Notes: a model not told the origin generated them from the letters alone. DNA of 28,631 nucleotides from Flavobacteriales bacterium UBA974 (GCA_002292405.1 DBBW01000016.1:1-28631), one strand, 5' to 3'. Numbered from the stretch's first letter, positions 8,814-18,517 are shown. Made by a program: numbers and translations.

Positions 8814-9638
8814 ATGAATAAGTTCAACATAGCTATTGTTTTTTCTGCCGTTGTATTAATTTATGCTTGTACCCCATATGAAGAAGATGGGATAGACTTG
8901 CCTGATGGCCCCAGTGCAACATTTTCGTGGAGTTATCTTGAAAATGATTCCAACAGAGTTGTCTTAACGGGGTTGTCTTCTGAGGACTCATTTCTTCATC
9001 TTTGGGAATTCGGAAATGGTCTTACCTCTGTACTTGAATCTGATACTGCATTTTATCCTCAAGCCGGTGAATATGAAGTAACCTATACAGTTCACAATGC
9101 AGGGGGGATGTCACAATCTTCTCAAATGGTATCTATTTCACAGACTCTAGAACTACCCTGTGATGGCGAGTTGGAACTACTGACGGGTTGTGATAATCAA
9201 AAGACTTGGGTATTTTCATCAGAGATCGCTGCCATTGCTGTTGGCCCTGACCCATACTCTACATCTTGGTACAGCTCTCCTCAAGGAGGATTGGTTGATG
9301 AACAATATGATGACTCCTATCAATTTTCATTTGACGGGGAATTTATTTACAACAACAATGGAGGGACTGTGAATCCTTATGAAGGGTATGTCGTAAATGA
9401 ATTAGATGTTCCCGAACTAACATTTCTATATTCAGAAGGAACAGGAACCAGTGGAGAAAATCAAATTATTATACCAACTGTAGATGAATTTTGTTGGTTT
9501 ATTGGAACATGGGATTCCGGTCCCGCATATGATATTGTAGAGCTTACGGAGACAAGGCTGGTATTACATTCAACCCAACGCAATGGCGATTGTACACAAG
9601 GAGATGGATTTTTCACCTATATTTTTGTAGCTCAATAA
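8814..9638 (+). CDS. PKD-domain surface lipoprotein (SusE-position glycan-binding protein)
   Basis: The lipoprotein signal is short, with lipobox-like IYAC (Cys19). It is followed by a PKD domain (about 30-110; FSWSYLEND, HLWEFGNGL, AGEYEVTYTVHNAGG) and a C-terminal beta-rich domain (about 115-274; CDNQKTWVFSSE, DDSYQFSFDGEFIYNNNGG) that looks lipocalin-like and is rich in Trp and Tyr, as in sugar-binding surfaces. It has no catalytic motif. Genes in this position after susCD usually encode auxiliary surface glycan-binding proteins, and PKD-type versions are known in marine flavobacterial laminarin loci. It begins 1 bp after susD and precedes the GH16 gene by 21 bp, so it belongs to the same operon. 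The binding role is inferred; the PKD call is visible. Confidence 0.8.
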   Translation: MNKFNIAIVFSAVVLIYACTPYEEDGIDLPDGPSATFSWSYLENDSNRVVLTGLSSEDSFLHLWEFGNGLTSVLESDTAFYPQAGEYEVTYTVHNAGGMSQSSQMVSISQTLELPCDGELELLTGCDNQKTWVFSSEIAAIAVGPDPYSTSWYSSPQGGLVDEQYDDSYQFSFDGEFIYNNNGGTVNPYEGYVVNELDVPELTFLYSEGTGTSGENQIIIPTVDEFCWFIGTWDSGPAYDIVELTETRLVLHSTQRNGDCTQGDGFFTYIFVAQ

Positions 9639-9659
9639 ATAATTGTCTGGGGTGAACTT

Positions 9660-10847
9660 ATGAAAAATATTACCTTATATCTAGCGACGTTACTTCTATT
9701 CACTGGTTGTGACAGTTGTGGAGATTCCGGAACTGAGCCTTTTAATTCAGAAATAAAATTTCTAAACGATCGAAGTGCGTACGAAAATGAAAGCAACAGT
9801 GTTTTCGATTTTACAATTAAGTTAGACGCACCAAATACGGAGATTGTTACCGTAGACTATTACACTGAGGATATCTCTGCCTATGCTGGAGAAGACTATA
9901 TCTCTAGCAATGGGACTGTCCTTTTTGTCCCTGGAGAAATTGAAAAGATGGTCTCTGTCGAAATCGTTGTTGACACATATCTTGAAAGTGACGAGCAGTT
10001 TAAGGTCGTACTAACTAATCCAACGCAGGGCTACTTAAAAAACAACACTCAAGAAGCTATAGGGACCATAAAAAATGATGACTCCGAAGTGGAAATCACG
10101 AATGAAGGTTATACCTCAGCAGATTCATATGATGGTATGGAATTGGTTTGGTCTGATGAGTTCGAAGGAACGACTATAAACCCATCAAATTGGACCTATG
10201 ACCTTGGAACTGGGAATTCGGGATGGGGGAATAATGAATTACAAAACTATGTCCAAACTCAAGACAACGCGTATTTGCAAAATGACAATCTATTTATTGT
10301 TGCGCGAGAAATATCCAATGGACAGTATACATCGGCTAGACTTAAATCCCAGGGTCTACAGAACTTCACCTATGGTCGTATAGACGTGCGTGCGATACTG
10401 CCTATAGGTCAAGGCTTATGGCCTGCGATTTGGATGTTAGGCGAAAACATTGATAACATGGGATGGCCTGCCTGTGGAGAAATTGATATTATGGAACTTG
10501 TAGGTACAAATCCGAGAAGGGTTCATGGCACCTCACATTGGGGCGCAAATAACTCTGTTCATCAATACAGTGGCAACGGTATATCACTTCCTTTTCCGGA
10601 GACATTTGCAGATGAGTATCATGTGTTCTCAATCGATTGGCAAGAAAACCAGATTACTTGGCTCCTCGATGATGTTGAATTTTTCACCATCAATTCTACA
10701 CAGATGAACGGTCAGGCATATCCTTTCAACGAAGACTTTTTCTTTATTTTAAACGTAGCCGTTGGCGGTAATTGGCCTGGATATCCGGATGAATCAACAT
10801 TATTCCCAGTATATATGGCAATAGATTACGTTAGGGTTTTTCAATAA
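9660..10847 (+). CDS. GH16 endo-beta-1,3-glucanase (laminarinase) lipoprotein with Calx-beta domain
   Basis: The lipoprotein signal has lipobox FTGC (Cys17). A Calx-beta domain follows (about 30-137; DYYTEDISAYAGEDYI, PGEIEKMVSVEIV), then a full GH16 catalytic domain (about 158-395) beginning LVWSDEFEG and ending YVRVF. The signature EIDIME gives nucleophile Glu274, Asp276 and acid/base Glu279. The intact sequence around the second Glu and the WGNNELQNY, GQGLWPAIWMLG and AVGGNWPG motifs match bacterial laminarinases rather than agarases or carrageenases. It is the last gene of the operon and meets a convergent gene 5 bp after its stop. A cell-attached laminarinase fits the first cut at the surface. 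GH16 is certain; preference for laminarin over mixed-linkage glucan is inferred. Confidence 0.93.
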   Translation: MKNITLYLATLLLFTGCDSCGDSGTEPFNSEIKFLNDRSAYENESNSVFDFTIKLDAPNTEIVTVDYYTEDISAYAGEDYISSNGTVLFVPGEIEKMVSVEIVVDTYLESDEQFKVVLTNPTQGYLKNNTQEAIGTIKNDDSEVEITNEGYTSADSYDGMELVWSDEFEGTTINPSNWTYDLGTGNSGWGNNELQNYVQTQDNAYLQNDNLFIVAREISNGQYTSARLKSQGLQNFTYGRIDVRAILPIGQGLWPAIWMLGENIDNMGWPACGEIDIMELVGTNPRRVHGTSHWGANNSVHQYSGNGISLPFPETFADEYHVFSIDWQENQITWLLDDVEFFTINSTQMNGQAYPFNEDFFFILNVAVGGNWPGYPDESTLFPVYMAIDYVRVFQ

Positions 10848-10852
10848 TGACA

Positions 10853-13800
10853 TTATTCTTTCATGAATTTCTGATAACTGAATTGTCCATTATCTGATTC
10901 AAGAATAATCTCATACAGTCCACTGCTCAAATTACTGATGTCAAACCTGTTGTCTATCTCGTCTAGATGATAATTTGAAATATGTGTTTCACGTCCATGA
11001 ATGTCTGTAATCGTAAGCGATAGACTCACATCTTTAGGCTTTTTAACGATGATATATTCTGATGCAGGGTTTGGGCTGATTGAGATCTCATTTGAATGTA
11101 AATGGTCAATTCCATTTGCATCATAATCAAAAATTTCTGATTGAAATTGACAGCCATTAACTTCAACATAAAGTTGATATTCGCCAGATGATAGAGGGGT
11201 GTAAAAAGCACCATTTCCTATAAGCATACCATCTAAAAACCATTCATAACTGGAGACTACATATGAATCATTTATTAAAGGAATAAAGAGGTCTCCAACA
11301 TGTTGAATTGTAACAGAAATTGTATTCGGACATGGTTGGAAAATCGCCTTAAATTCATCATCATACAGCAATTCTAAATTTACAGTTTGAGAATAATCAT
11401 CCATAGCTCCTAGATTAATGTGAGTGTTAGATTGCCATTCAATAAACCCAAAACCTTCATTTGCTATGGCTTCAATTTGCACAGGACAGCCTTTGAAATA
11501 CACTCCCGTCCATGGAAAGGTCTCAGGAACTGTAGATGATATTTTCACTTTACCTGCACCATTAGGGAATACGTCAAGAAGCAAATCAACTCTACCTGGT
11601 AGTCCTAAAGAATTAATCACGTTATTTCTAGCAGGATTCAATCGATTATAATTGTAATATTTAATTGCTTGAACAGAAGATAGCCACTCATTATATGATC
11701 CTATCTGATCCCATGTTTGAATATGTAAAGGCATCGTTTCAGTTATTAAAGAATACATAGAATCCACTACATTGTTAAAGTAATCCTGTCTGAAACTTGT
11801 GTTGAGCAAGTCAGCGTATCGATTCACAAACAAACATTTGAAATCATCGTTTTCTAAAACATGATTAAAAATCATGCTGTGATCATTTGGGAAGCCTGGG
11901 TTTCTAGCATAATCAATATAATTGTCCGCAAGCCCAGCTCCAAAGTAACCAAATGAAGCATCCATATCATACATCGCATACCTCCATTTCCCGTCTAATT
12001 CATTGCTACGGAAAAGCTTAATGTTATTTGCTCCCCAAAAAATACCCATCCAATCTGAGTTTTGGGTATATGTTTCAAAAATGAAATAATCTATATATGA
12101 GTCTAGGTCAAAAACAGAGCCGAAGGCGTTAATAAAACCGAAACTTTCTGGATCTAAATCGAGAATTTGCTCGGCATCTGAATTAAAGCTCAAACCTTCT
12201 CCATTGAGAACGCCAAATGAGTTAATTAAATCAACTGATTCAGAAGGAACAGCAAAATTATTTTCCACATAATGCTCATCAATCTTTTCCCTAACCCCAT
12301 AAATCCCCCAAAAGTCGCCGTTCAAATATAAAATAGCTGGCTCCCATGACGAATAAGAAATATGAGTCCCTCTTGTAACATTTGAAATGATTGCATCTTG
12401 TAATTTATCACTCCAAACATGCTGCCCTCCATTCCTGAGGTTTAAATTATTAAAGCTCGTAATTTCAGGTTTATTCATCATGATAGGATGCTCAAATAAC
12501 CCTGAATATTCATTTTTAAAATCTAATCTAAAGGATTTTTGAGGTTCAGCTCTAGACCACCCACCATGAATTTCCAAGTCAATGATCTCTTCGGACTTAA
12601 GTATACCCTCAGAATTGAAATATTTTAATCTTGATTTTTTAGACCATGGTTGCCAAAAATTACTTCCAAAATATGGGTATTCAGAAGAGGCGTTTTCACC
12701 TATAACATATATCCCGGTTTCCCAATCCCACAAATTCAAAGAATCAGTAATGATCGAAAACACGTTCATTCCCGTTTGTTGCTCATTTACTAAATAAATC
12801 GCATCTGAAGTTGAGCTGGGGAGTTTGTTGGTAGTACTGAAAGCCTTAGCGCTTACAATAGACGTCTCATACAATGAAATCGGGGAGGAATATTCTTCGT
12901 CGTTGCTGTCTGGTTCATCACCATTTTGAGTAAACTTGATCGTGGCATTGGGATTACTCGTTTGTATACTAACATTAATGTCTTCATCATACCAGCCTGA
13001 AGGAATTGTGAACTCCGGCTCGTTCTCGATACCACTATAACACCAGCTATTTTCATTGCTAAAACCTGGTGTAGGATTGTCATAATAGCAAATTGAATTA
13101 TAGTTGAATCCACTATACCCCATGCTTAATTCGTCTCTTAAATTCTCGTTTATTGAGATCACATCTATGAGAGAATTATTGATGCGACTTAAGATAAGAG
13201 GCTCTCCAGTACTTAATTTAAAATTGGTGTGGAAATACGTTTCAGGTATGGTCCACCAATTTGATGGGGCATCGTTGCCAAGATTAAGCTCGTCAACAAC
13301 ACCAATATGGAGAAACGGCCTTGCAGTTAAATCAGAAGAATTAGCGGATGCATTATGAACTTGAATAGACAGAATATTATTCCCCTCAATCATGTTTTCA
13401 GTTAGAAATTCATGATCAAAAATAGATGCATCCGGTTCTCCTCCGGAGTATATGACTGCTTCATTTTCAATTTCGGCTAAGTCATCATATCCCCCCATAA
13501 CATTAGACATATTGGGAGATCTGGCAATTTCAACACCATTAATATAGGCGATGAAACCATCATCATAATCCATATGAAAGGCCAAGTATTTGACATTGTC
13601 AAATGAATCAATTTCAAACTGTCTTCTAATAAAAACGGAAGTTACATTTTCTGTAACGGTATTGTCATCATTGTCACCATATCCAAGAGACAAAGGTCCC
13701 ATCTGCCATGAGGTATCATCAAAGTTGAGTGAAGACCAATCATTTTCTACCTGTGAATTTGGTATGATGTATCTACATAACGAGCCATCACCTATAATCT

Positions 13801-14113
13801 GCTCCCAATGATCAACGACATACCGTTTATCCTTACCCGAAGCTAGGAATAACATTGTCGAGTCAGGTGGTAAATGATCATTGGGGAGAATCCATTTTCC
13901 CCAATTATCAGAGTCATCAGATATCTGATAATCTGATAAGAGAACAGTGTCTGTACTGGAATTATAGAATTCTATCCAATCATAACTATCTCCCATCACA
14001 TCATTAAAACTTCCAAAAGGAGACACTTCAGAAATGACCAATTGACACAGGTATACAGCAGGCATTAAAAAAATGAGCCCTGTTAAAAGCCAATGCTTAA
14101 GTATATACTTCAT
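10853..14113 (-). CDS. CotH-kinase-like protein with lamin-tail domain and T9SS tail
   Basis: This is a large secreted protein. In order: signal peptide (about 1-23); lamin-tail-like domain (about 25-100; LVISEVSPFG ... DSYDWIEFYNSS); a jelly-roll-like region (about 110-290; DDGFIAYINGVEIARS); a chitobiase C-terminal-like domain (about 368-435; NPNATIKFTQNGDEPDS); a CotH protein-kinase-like region (about 446-830) with the hallmark YDMDASFG near residue 714 and GIYGVREKIDEHYV; a region resembling bacterial repeat domains (about 855-930); and a T9SS type A tail (about 1007-1086; ISISPNPASEYIIV). CotH in spore formers phosphorylates coat proteins; the role of secreted bacteroidotal versions is not known. 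It converges on the GH16 gene, with a 1-nt-loop palindrome (10843-10857) over both stops, and shares a divergent intergenic region with the dioxygenase-like gene. It is probably a surface or matrix protein, not part of the glucan operon. Confidence 0.82.
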   Translation of the reverse strand: MKYILKHWLLTGLIFLMPAVYLCQLVISEVSPFGSFNDVMGDSYDWIEFYNSSTDTVLLSDYQISDDSDNWGKWILPNDHLPPDSTMLFLASGKDKRYVVDHWEQIIGDGSLCRYIIPNSQVENDWSSLNFDDTSWQMGPLSLGYGDNDDNTVTENVTSVFIRRQFEIDSFDNVKYLAFHMDYDDGFIAYINGVEIARSPNMSNVMGGYDDLAEIENEAVIYSGGEPDASIFDHEFLTENMIEGNNILSIQVHNASANSSDLTARPFLHIGVVDELNLGNDAPSNWWTIPETYFHTNFKLSTGEPLILSRINNSLIDVISINENLRDELSMGYSGFNYNSICYYDNPTPGFSNENSWCYSGIENEPEFTIPSGWYDEDINVSIQTSNPNATIKFTQNGDEPDSNDEEYSSPISLYETSIVSAKAFSTTNKLPSSTSDAIYLVNEQQTGMNVFSIITDSLNLWDWETGIYVIGENASSEYPYFGSNFWQPWSKKSRLKYFNSEGILKSEEIIDLEIHGGWSRAEPQKSFRLDFKNEYSGLFEHPIMMNKPEITSFNNLNLRNGGQHVWSDKLQDAIISNVTRGTHISYSSWEPAILYLNGDFWGIYGVREKIDEHYVENNFAVPSESVDLINSFGVLNGEGLSFNSDAEQILDLDPESFGFINAFGSVFDLDSYIDYFIFETYTQNSDWMGIFWGANNIKLFRSNELDGKWRYAMYDMDASFGYFGAGLADNYIDYARNPGFPNDHSMIFNHVLENDDFKCLFVNRYADLLNTSFRQDYFNNVVDSMYSLITETMPLHIQTWDQIGSYNEWLSSVQAIKYYNYNRLNPARNNVINSLGLPGRVDLLLDVFPNGAGKVKISSTVPETFPWTGVYFKGCPVQIEAIANEGFGFIEWQSNTHINLGAMDDYSQTVNLELLYDDEFKAIFQPCPNTISVTIQHVGDLFIPLINDSYVVSSYEWFLDGMLIGNGAFYTPLSSGEYQLYVEVNGCQFQSEIFDYDANGIDHLHSNEISISPNPASEYIIVKKPKDVSLSLTITDIHGRETHISNYHLDEIDNRFDISNLSSGLYEIILESDNGQFSYQKFMKE

Positions 14114-14274
14114 CTATTGCATATGGTCTATTGATAAATCATTCTGTAAAGATATCAATAAAGAGATTTAGCAGGTAAGGCTAAATGATGAGTTAATTCA
14201 CAGCTTTTAATTTTTAACGCTAGATATTTTTCAATTCTTCTATACAATAGGATATAGTTGATTAGATTAGTAGT

Positions 14275-15279
14275 ATGAAAAGAAAATCATTCCTTCGTTC
14301 TTTAGGCTTGGCCAGTGGAGCCATCGTTTCTGCTCCCATTGTTGCAGCAGCATCACAATTGTCCCAAAAACCGGCAGGTGGTAAAGGGGGGTGCTCATTG
14401 ATTCCATCTGAGACGGCAGGTCCATTTCCGCTCGATTTGTCGGACAACACTTTTTTCTTCAGGCAAGACATTACAGAAGGGAGGCCTGGGATACGCGTGA
14501 TTCAACGTATGCGTGTTGTGGGCGTTGATAATTGTCAGCCCATGCCTAACCTGCGCGTGAACTTATGGGCGTGTGATGTCAATGGAGATTACTCAGGGTA
14601 TTCTGCATTTGGAAGTGAAGGTCAGACCTATATGCGTGGATACCAAATCACAGATGACAATGGTGATGTTGAGTTTATTTCGATCTTGCCTGGGTGGTAT
14701 CCCGGGCGTGTTGTACACATGCACTTTCAAGTCCATGTCAGTTCTTCGTCTGCAGCAGTCTCACAATTTACGTGGCCTCACCAAGCGGCAGTAGATATAG
14801 CGACGAACAACCCGACCATACATACCCAAGGTCCAGATCCTATGACACCTGAAGTTGATGGTGCTTTTAACGATGGATATGAACATCAACTTGCGTCTCT
14901 GGTTTGGGATGAGGAACTACAGTCTTATTTAAGCGAAATTGAGGTAGCTATAGAAGGAGAGGGGGTGAATGGAGTTGGGTATTTGGAGCGAGAAGCCGCC
15001 AAAATATTTTCTCTTGGAGACCCAGTCCCGAACCCCATTTCAGCCGATTCAAAGATTTCCTTGAATTTACTGACTTCTTCAGATGTTGAAATCTCTATCT
15101 ATGCGATCAGTGGGAGTAAAGTGTATGAGAAAACCCTCGGAAGGATGAATGAAGGGAGCCATCAAATCGCTTTACAACCAGGCTCAGGAAAGCTTGCTTC
15201 TGGAGCTTACGTTTTTCAGCTTAACGTGTTATGTAACGGAAGGGTGCACCACGACATCAAAAGATTTATAGTAAACTAA
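14275..15279 (+). CDS. Secreted intradiol-dioxygenase-like protein with T9SS tail
   Basis: The protein belongs to the intradiol ring-cleavage dioxygenase fold. Candidate non-haem iron ligands are visible: Tyr106 (GDYSGYS), Tyr142 (GWYPGR), His148 and His150 (HMH). The gap between the second Tyr and the His pair is only five residues, as in the extracellular short-spacing subfamily, so a catechol substrate should not be assumed. The N-terminus (KRKSFLRSLG then a hydrophobic, Ala-rich stretch) resembles a twin-arginine signal with RK replacing RR. A T9SS type A sorting domain occupies about 252-334 (PVPNPISADSKISL ... SGAYVFQLNV). The combination means outer-membrane export. It is monocistronic, divergent from the CotH gene and convergent with GH92 (4 bp between stops). 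Its GC content looks higher than that of region 1. The fold is confident; the reaction is unknown. Confidence 0.85.
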   Translation: MKRKSFLRSLGLASGAIVSAPIVAAASQLSQKPAGGKGGCSLIPSETAGPFPLDLSDNTFFFRQDITEGRPGIRVIQRMRVVGVDNCQPMPNLRVNLWACDVNGDYSGYSAFGSEGQTYMRGYQITDDNGDVEFISILPGWYPGRVVHMHFQVHVSSSSAAVSQFTWPHQAAVDIATNNPTIHTQGPDPMTPEVDGAFNDGYEHQLASLVWDEELQSYLSEIEVAIEGEGVNGVGYLEREAAKIFSLGDPVPNPISADSKISLNLLTSSDVEISIYAISGSKVYEKTLGRMNEGSHQIALQPGSGKLASGAYVFQLNVLCNGRVHHDIKRFIVN

Positions 15280-15283
15280 AGTT

Positions 15284-17620
15284 TTATTCAAGATGATTTG
15301 AAGTGGGCGCCGTGGCTGCCATTTCAAAGATGATTTCGCCACCACTCGTGAGTTCCTTGTGAGTTAAAGTGTTGTTTTCCACGTTTTCTCCATTAACGGT
15401 AACACTTGATACGTAGATATTTTCTGTGCTTTGATTCCGAGCGACAATCTTTGTGGTTTTTCCGTTGGGGAATGTGATCAGTGCATCCTTTACCATTGGA
15501 CTTCCTATCGCATAATCTGATGCGCCTGGAGTCACGCTGTAAAAACCAAGCGCACTTAGAATATACCACGCGCTCATCTGCCCGGCGTCATCATTTCCGC
15601 AAAGGCCTTCGACGGTCGGGTCATACATCGTTTGCATAATCATACGTACTCGTTCTTGGGTTTTTTCAGGGTGACCAGTCCAATTGTATAGATAAGGGAT
15701 ATGGTGTCCAGGCTCGTTTCCATGAACATAATTGCCGATGATTCCATCTCGCGTAATATCCTCATGTTTTTCAATATATTTTTCGTCGATCTGCATTGTG
15801 AAAAGGGAGTCGAGGTGTTGTGTGAAGCTCTCTTTGCCTCCCATCATATCCACCATTTTGTCAATATTTTGAGGTACATATAGTCCATAGTTCCAAGCAT
15901 TGCCCTCGATAAACCCTTGGCCATGTGTATCCATAGGGTCGAAATCTTCTCTGAAATCTCTATTAGAGAGTCGAGGTCTCATATATCCAGTGCTCGCATC
16001 AAAGACGTTGTTATAGTATTCTGAACGCTTCATGAATGCTTCAGCAATAGAATCATCACCAATTTGTATCGCCATTTGAGCGATGCACCAATCGTTATAG
16101 GCATACTCTAATGTTTTAGAAACAGAAGAATGGCTTTTGTCATCGGGGACATATTCATAGTCAATATAGTCGCCTAAACCATCAAAATATCTTACGTTTG
16201 CAGTATTTACAGAGGCTTGTAATGCGCGCTCGTGATTAAAGTCGCCGACGTTTTTTGCCATCGCATCTGCAATAACAGATGTGGCATGATATCCGATCAT
16301 ACACCAATTTTCATTTGCATAATGGCTCCATATCGGTAGCATGTCGTGTACACTCTCGTCGTGATGCGCAAGCATAGATTTGATCATGTCGTTGTTGCGC
16401 TCTGGCTGCGTAATATTAAACAAAGGGTGAAGCGCACGATAAGTGTCCCAGAGTGAGAAAATAGTGTAATTTGTGAATCCATCTGAGGAATGAATGTTTT
16501 GGTCTAAACCACGATATTTTCCATCTACATCTTCATAAATAATTGGCGATAAATTTGTGTGATACAATGCTGAATAAAAGGTCTTTTTATCATCCAAGGA
16601 TAAAGTAGTCACATTGATTTTTGAGAGTTCTTCGTTCCACTTTGCTTGGGTTTCCTCTTTCGTTTTGTTGAAATCCCAATGGGGTATTTCTGTCTTAAGG
16701 TTTTTCAATGCTCCGTCTGAACTTACTGAGGATAAAGCGAATTTCATCTCTATGCTTTCACTTTCTTCGGTGTTGAAATTAAAATACGCTCTTACATCTT
16801 TTCCAGCGATTTCAGGGAAATTTTCTTCTTGATTGAATCGCCGGTAAAATCCATCGTATGTTTCTTCGTTGTATTTCTTGTGGCCATAACTTTTAAATGG
16901 TTTTGAAAACTGCATCGCAAAAAACACTTTTTTTGTCCGAGCCCATCCCTTGGTTTGTCTATATCCCGTTACAAGAGAGTCGTTTTCTACCCGAATGAAA
17001 GTCCAAACATTTTTATTGTCGTGGTGATACACATTGTACACCATGTCAAGAATAATGTGCGCCTCGTCAGATTTAGGAAATGTATACTTATGGTAGCCTA
17101 CGCGAGAGCTGGCGGTAAGCTCAGCTTGAATATTATAGCTGTCCAGGTTCACCTTATAATATCCAGGGGAGGCTGCTTCATGGTCATGAGAAAAAGTAGA
17201 GTAAAAACCTTTCCCTTTTGCTGTGTTTAGAATAGGGTCAAGCACCAATTCTCCTGTTGTAGGCATGACCAAGAAGTCCCCCAAATCAGAATGTCCAGTT
17301 CCACTAAAGTTAGTGTGTGCAAAACCAATTATGGTAGAATCTTGATGTTGGTATCCGGCACAATATTTATAAGTATCTGAATTATAACTACCGTCTTCAT
17401 TGAGCATAAGTTCAAAATTTGTTTGAGGACTTAATTGCACCATTCCGAATGGAGCTGTAGCGCCAGGGAATACATGCCCCATTTTACTTGTCCCTATAAA
17501 TGGATTCACGTATTGTGTGAAATCCTCCTTTAGATGAGCCGATATATCCCCCATATTAGATGTTTCGACATTGCATGCATACAGGAGAAAAACGCAAAAT
17601 ACTAGAATATAGTTTTTCAT
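15284..17620 (-). CDS. GH92 alpha-mannosidase lipoprotein
   Basis: This is a family 92 exo-acting, calcium-dependent alpha-mannosidase, expected to trim mannose from N-glycan-type or mannan side chains. The lipobox is LYAC (Cys16). The N-terminal beta-sandwich begins YVNPFIGTSKMGHVFPGATAPFGMVQLSP and contains GFAHTNFSGTGHSDLGD. The (alpha/alpha)6 domain contains GNEPGHHIPYLYN, with Glu636 matching the family general acid, and GNDDAGQMSAWY, with Asp677/Asp678 in the motif that supplies the general base. Length, 778 aa, is typical. It lies 42 bp downstream of the alkylation-repair-like gene on the same strand. No other mannose genes are nearby except the MFS transporter, so it may act alone on host or algal glycoproteins. 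Confidence 0.93.
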   Translation of the reverse strand: MKNYILVFCVFLLYACNVETSNMGDISAHLKEDFTQYVNPFIGTSKMGHVFPGATAPFGMVQLSPQTNFELMLNEDGSYNSDTYKYCAGYQHQDSTIIGFAHTNFSGTGHSDLGDFLVMPTTGELVLDPILNTAKGKGFYSTFSHDHEAASPGYYKVNLDSYNIQAELTASSRVGYHKYTFPKSDEAHIILDMVYNVYHHDNKNVWTFIRVENDSLVTGYRQTKGWARTKKVFFAMQFSKPFKSYGHKKYNEETYDGFYRRFNQEENFPEIAGKDVRAYFNFNTEESESIEMKFALSSVSSDGALKNLKTEIPHWDFNKTKEETQAKWNEELSKINVTTLSLDDKKTFYSALYHTNLSPIIYEDVDGKYRGLDQNIHSSDGFTNYTIFSLWDTYRALHPLFNITQPERNNDMIKSMLAHHDESVHDMLPIWSHYANENWCMIGYHATSVIADAMAKNVGDFNHERALQASVNTANVRYFDGLGDYIDYEYVPDDKSHSSVSKTLEYAYNDWCIAQMAIQIGDDSIAEAFMKRSEYYNNVFDASTGYMRPRLSNRDFREDFDPMDTHGQGFIEGNAWNYGLYVPQNIDKMVDMMGGKESFTQHLDSLFTMQIDEKYIEKHEDITRDGIIGNYVHGNEPGHHIPYLYNWTGHPEKTQERVRMIMQTMYDPTVEGLCGNDDAGQMSAWYILSALGFYSVTPGASDYAIGSPMVKDALITFPNGKTTKIVARNQSTENIYVSSVTVNGENVENNTLTHKELTSGGEIIFEMAATAPTSNHLE

Positions 17621-17662
17621 AAAAATCTTAATTGTAAAAGGAAAAATAAAGATAGCAACTAT

Positions 17663-18517
17663 TTATTTCGCAGAATTCCTGAGCTCAATTGCTTTTTTTA
17701 CTTTTCTCTTAACGGGATTGCGTAGTGCATGTCGGATGACCCATTTAAGTTCAGGAGAAGCATTGTCGAGCCACTTTTTACAGATAGATAAAGCTACCTC
17801 GAGATTGTCTTTTGCAATATCTCCTACGTGGTTAGCCACACTTCTTCGAACGTATAGATCAGGATCATTTTTTAATTGTTCCAAAATCGGAATACAAGGT
17901 TCAGGATTGGAGATGAATGAATCAATTTTCTTTGACCACGGTAATCGGGGTCTTGTTCCTTCTGAACAAAGTCTTCGGACATGTGGGTTTTTATCTTTCA
18001 TCCATCTGTACAATAGTTGTAGCGTTCTTCTTTCATCATTCACGATAAAAGGTCTGATAGAGTATTCGCAGGTAAATCTTGTGGTTAATTTATACTGAGC
18101 GCTCATAGAGATATCAAACGGATCAATATTATTATTGTAGGCGATGTCCCCACCAAATTCCTCAATAAAACTACAGTGTGGCATATAAAACAACCCAGCC
18201 AACCCGTTGCCTTCGGTTTTCTTTAGAGGAGGTGCCAGGGAGTTCAATACTATTTCAATCGCTTCAGAGTAAACTGGAGGTAAAAAAGCCTTCAATGACT
18301 TGGCAATGTGAGAACTTCTTTCTTTTAAGCTTAAGTCTTCTAACCCTTTCAAGGTTTTACTTATAAAGGATGATGGGTTAAAAGCTGGATAAACAAAATT
18401 GATGTTCTGAGCCAATTGAGAAATAGCCTCTTCGTCCAACAATAATTTTAAAGGAACACCTTTTTGAATAGAATTAGGAGCAATTGGAATCTTCAGCATA
18501 GGTTGTATTTTGCTCAA
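17663..18517 (-). CDS. HEAT-repeat DNA alkylation repair-like protein
   Basis: An all-helical, 284-aa cytoplasmic protein with no signal peptide. Motifs typical of the AlkC/AlkD-like DNA alkylation repair family are present: VRRLCSEGTRPRLPW (around 180-195), YVRRSVANHVGDIAKD (around 222-237) and ELKWVIRHALRN near the C-terminus. Family members excise or hold alkylated bases by means of a concave HEAT-repeat surface rich in basic residues. It reads in the same direction as GH92 and could be co-transcribed, but no functional link is apparent. It is divergent from the small helical-repeat gene that follows. Family assignment is by motif memory; glycosylase activity is not shown by sequence alone. 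Confidence 0.75.
   Translation of the reverse strand: MSKIQPMLKIPIAPNSIQKGVPLKLLLDEEAISQLAQNINFVYPAFNPSSFISKTLKGLEDLSLKERSSHIAKSLKAFLPPVYSEAIEIVLNSLAPPLKKTEGNGLAGLFYMPHCSFIEEFGGDIAYNNNIDPFDISMSAQYKLTTRFTCEYSIRPFIVNDERRTLQLLYRWMKDKNPHVRRLCSEGTRPRLPWSKKIDSFISNPEPCIPILEQLKNDPDLYVRRSVANHVGDIAKDNLEVALSICKKWLDNASPELKWVIRHALRNPVKRKVKKAIELRNSAK

Noticed and set aside
10843..10857. AATAATG-A-CATTATT palindrome between convergent stops as a bidirectional terminator
   Set aside because: A one-base loop and AT-only stem without a T-run; it arises largely from the two stop codons.
14114..14165. Minus-strand sequence resembling the regulon palindrome (TTATTG ... TTACAG) before the CotH gene
   Set aside because: The GTA core of the left arm is broken and the right arm does not pair, so it matches only as well as AT-rich DNA often does.
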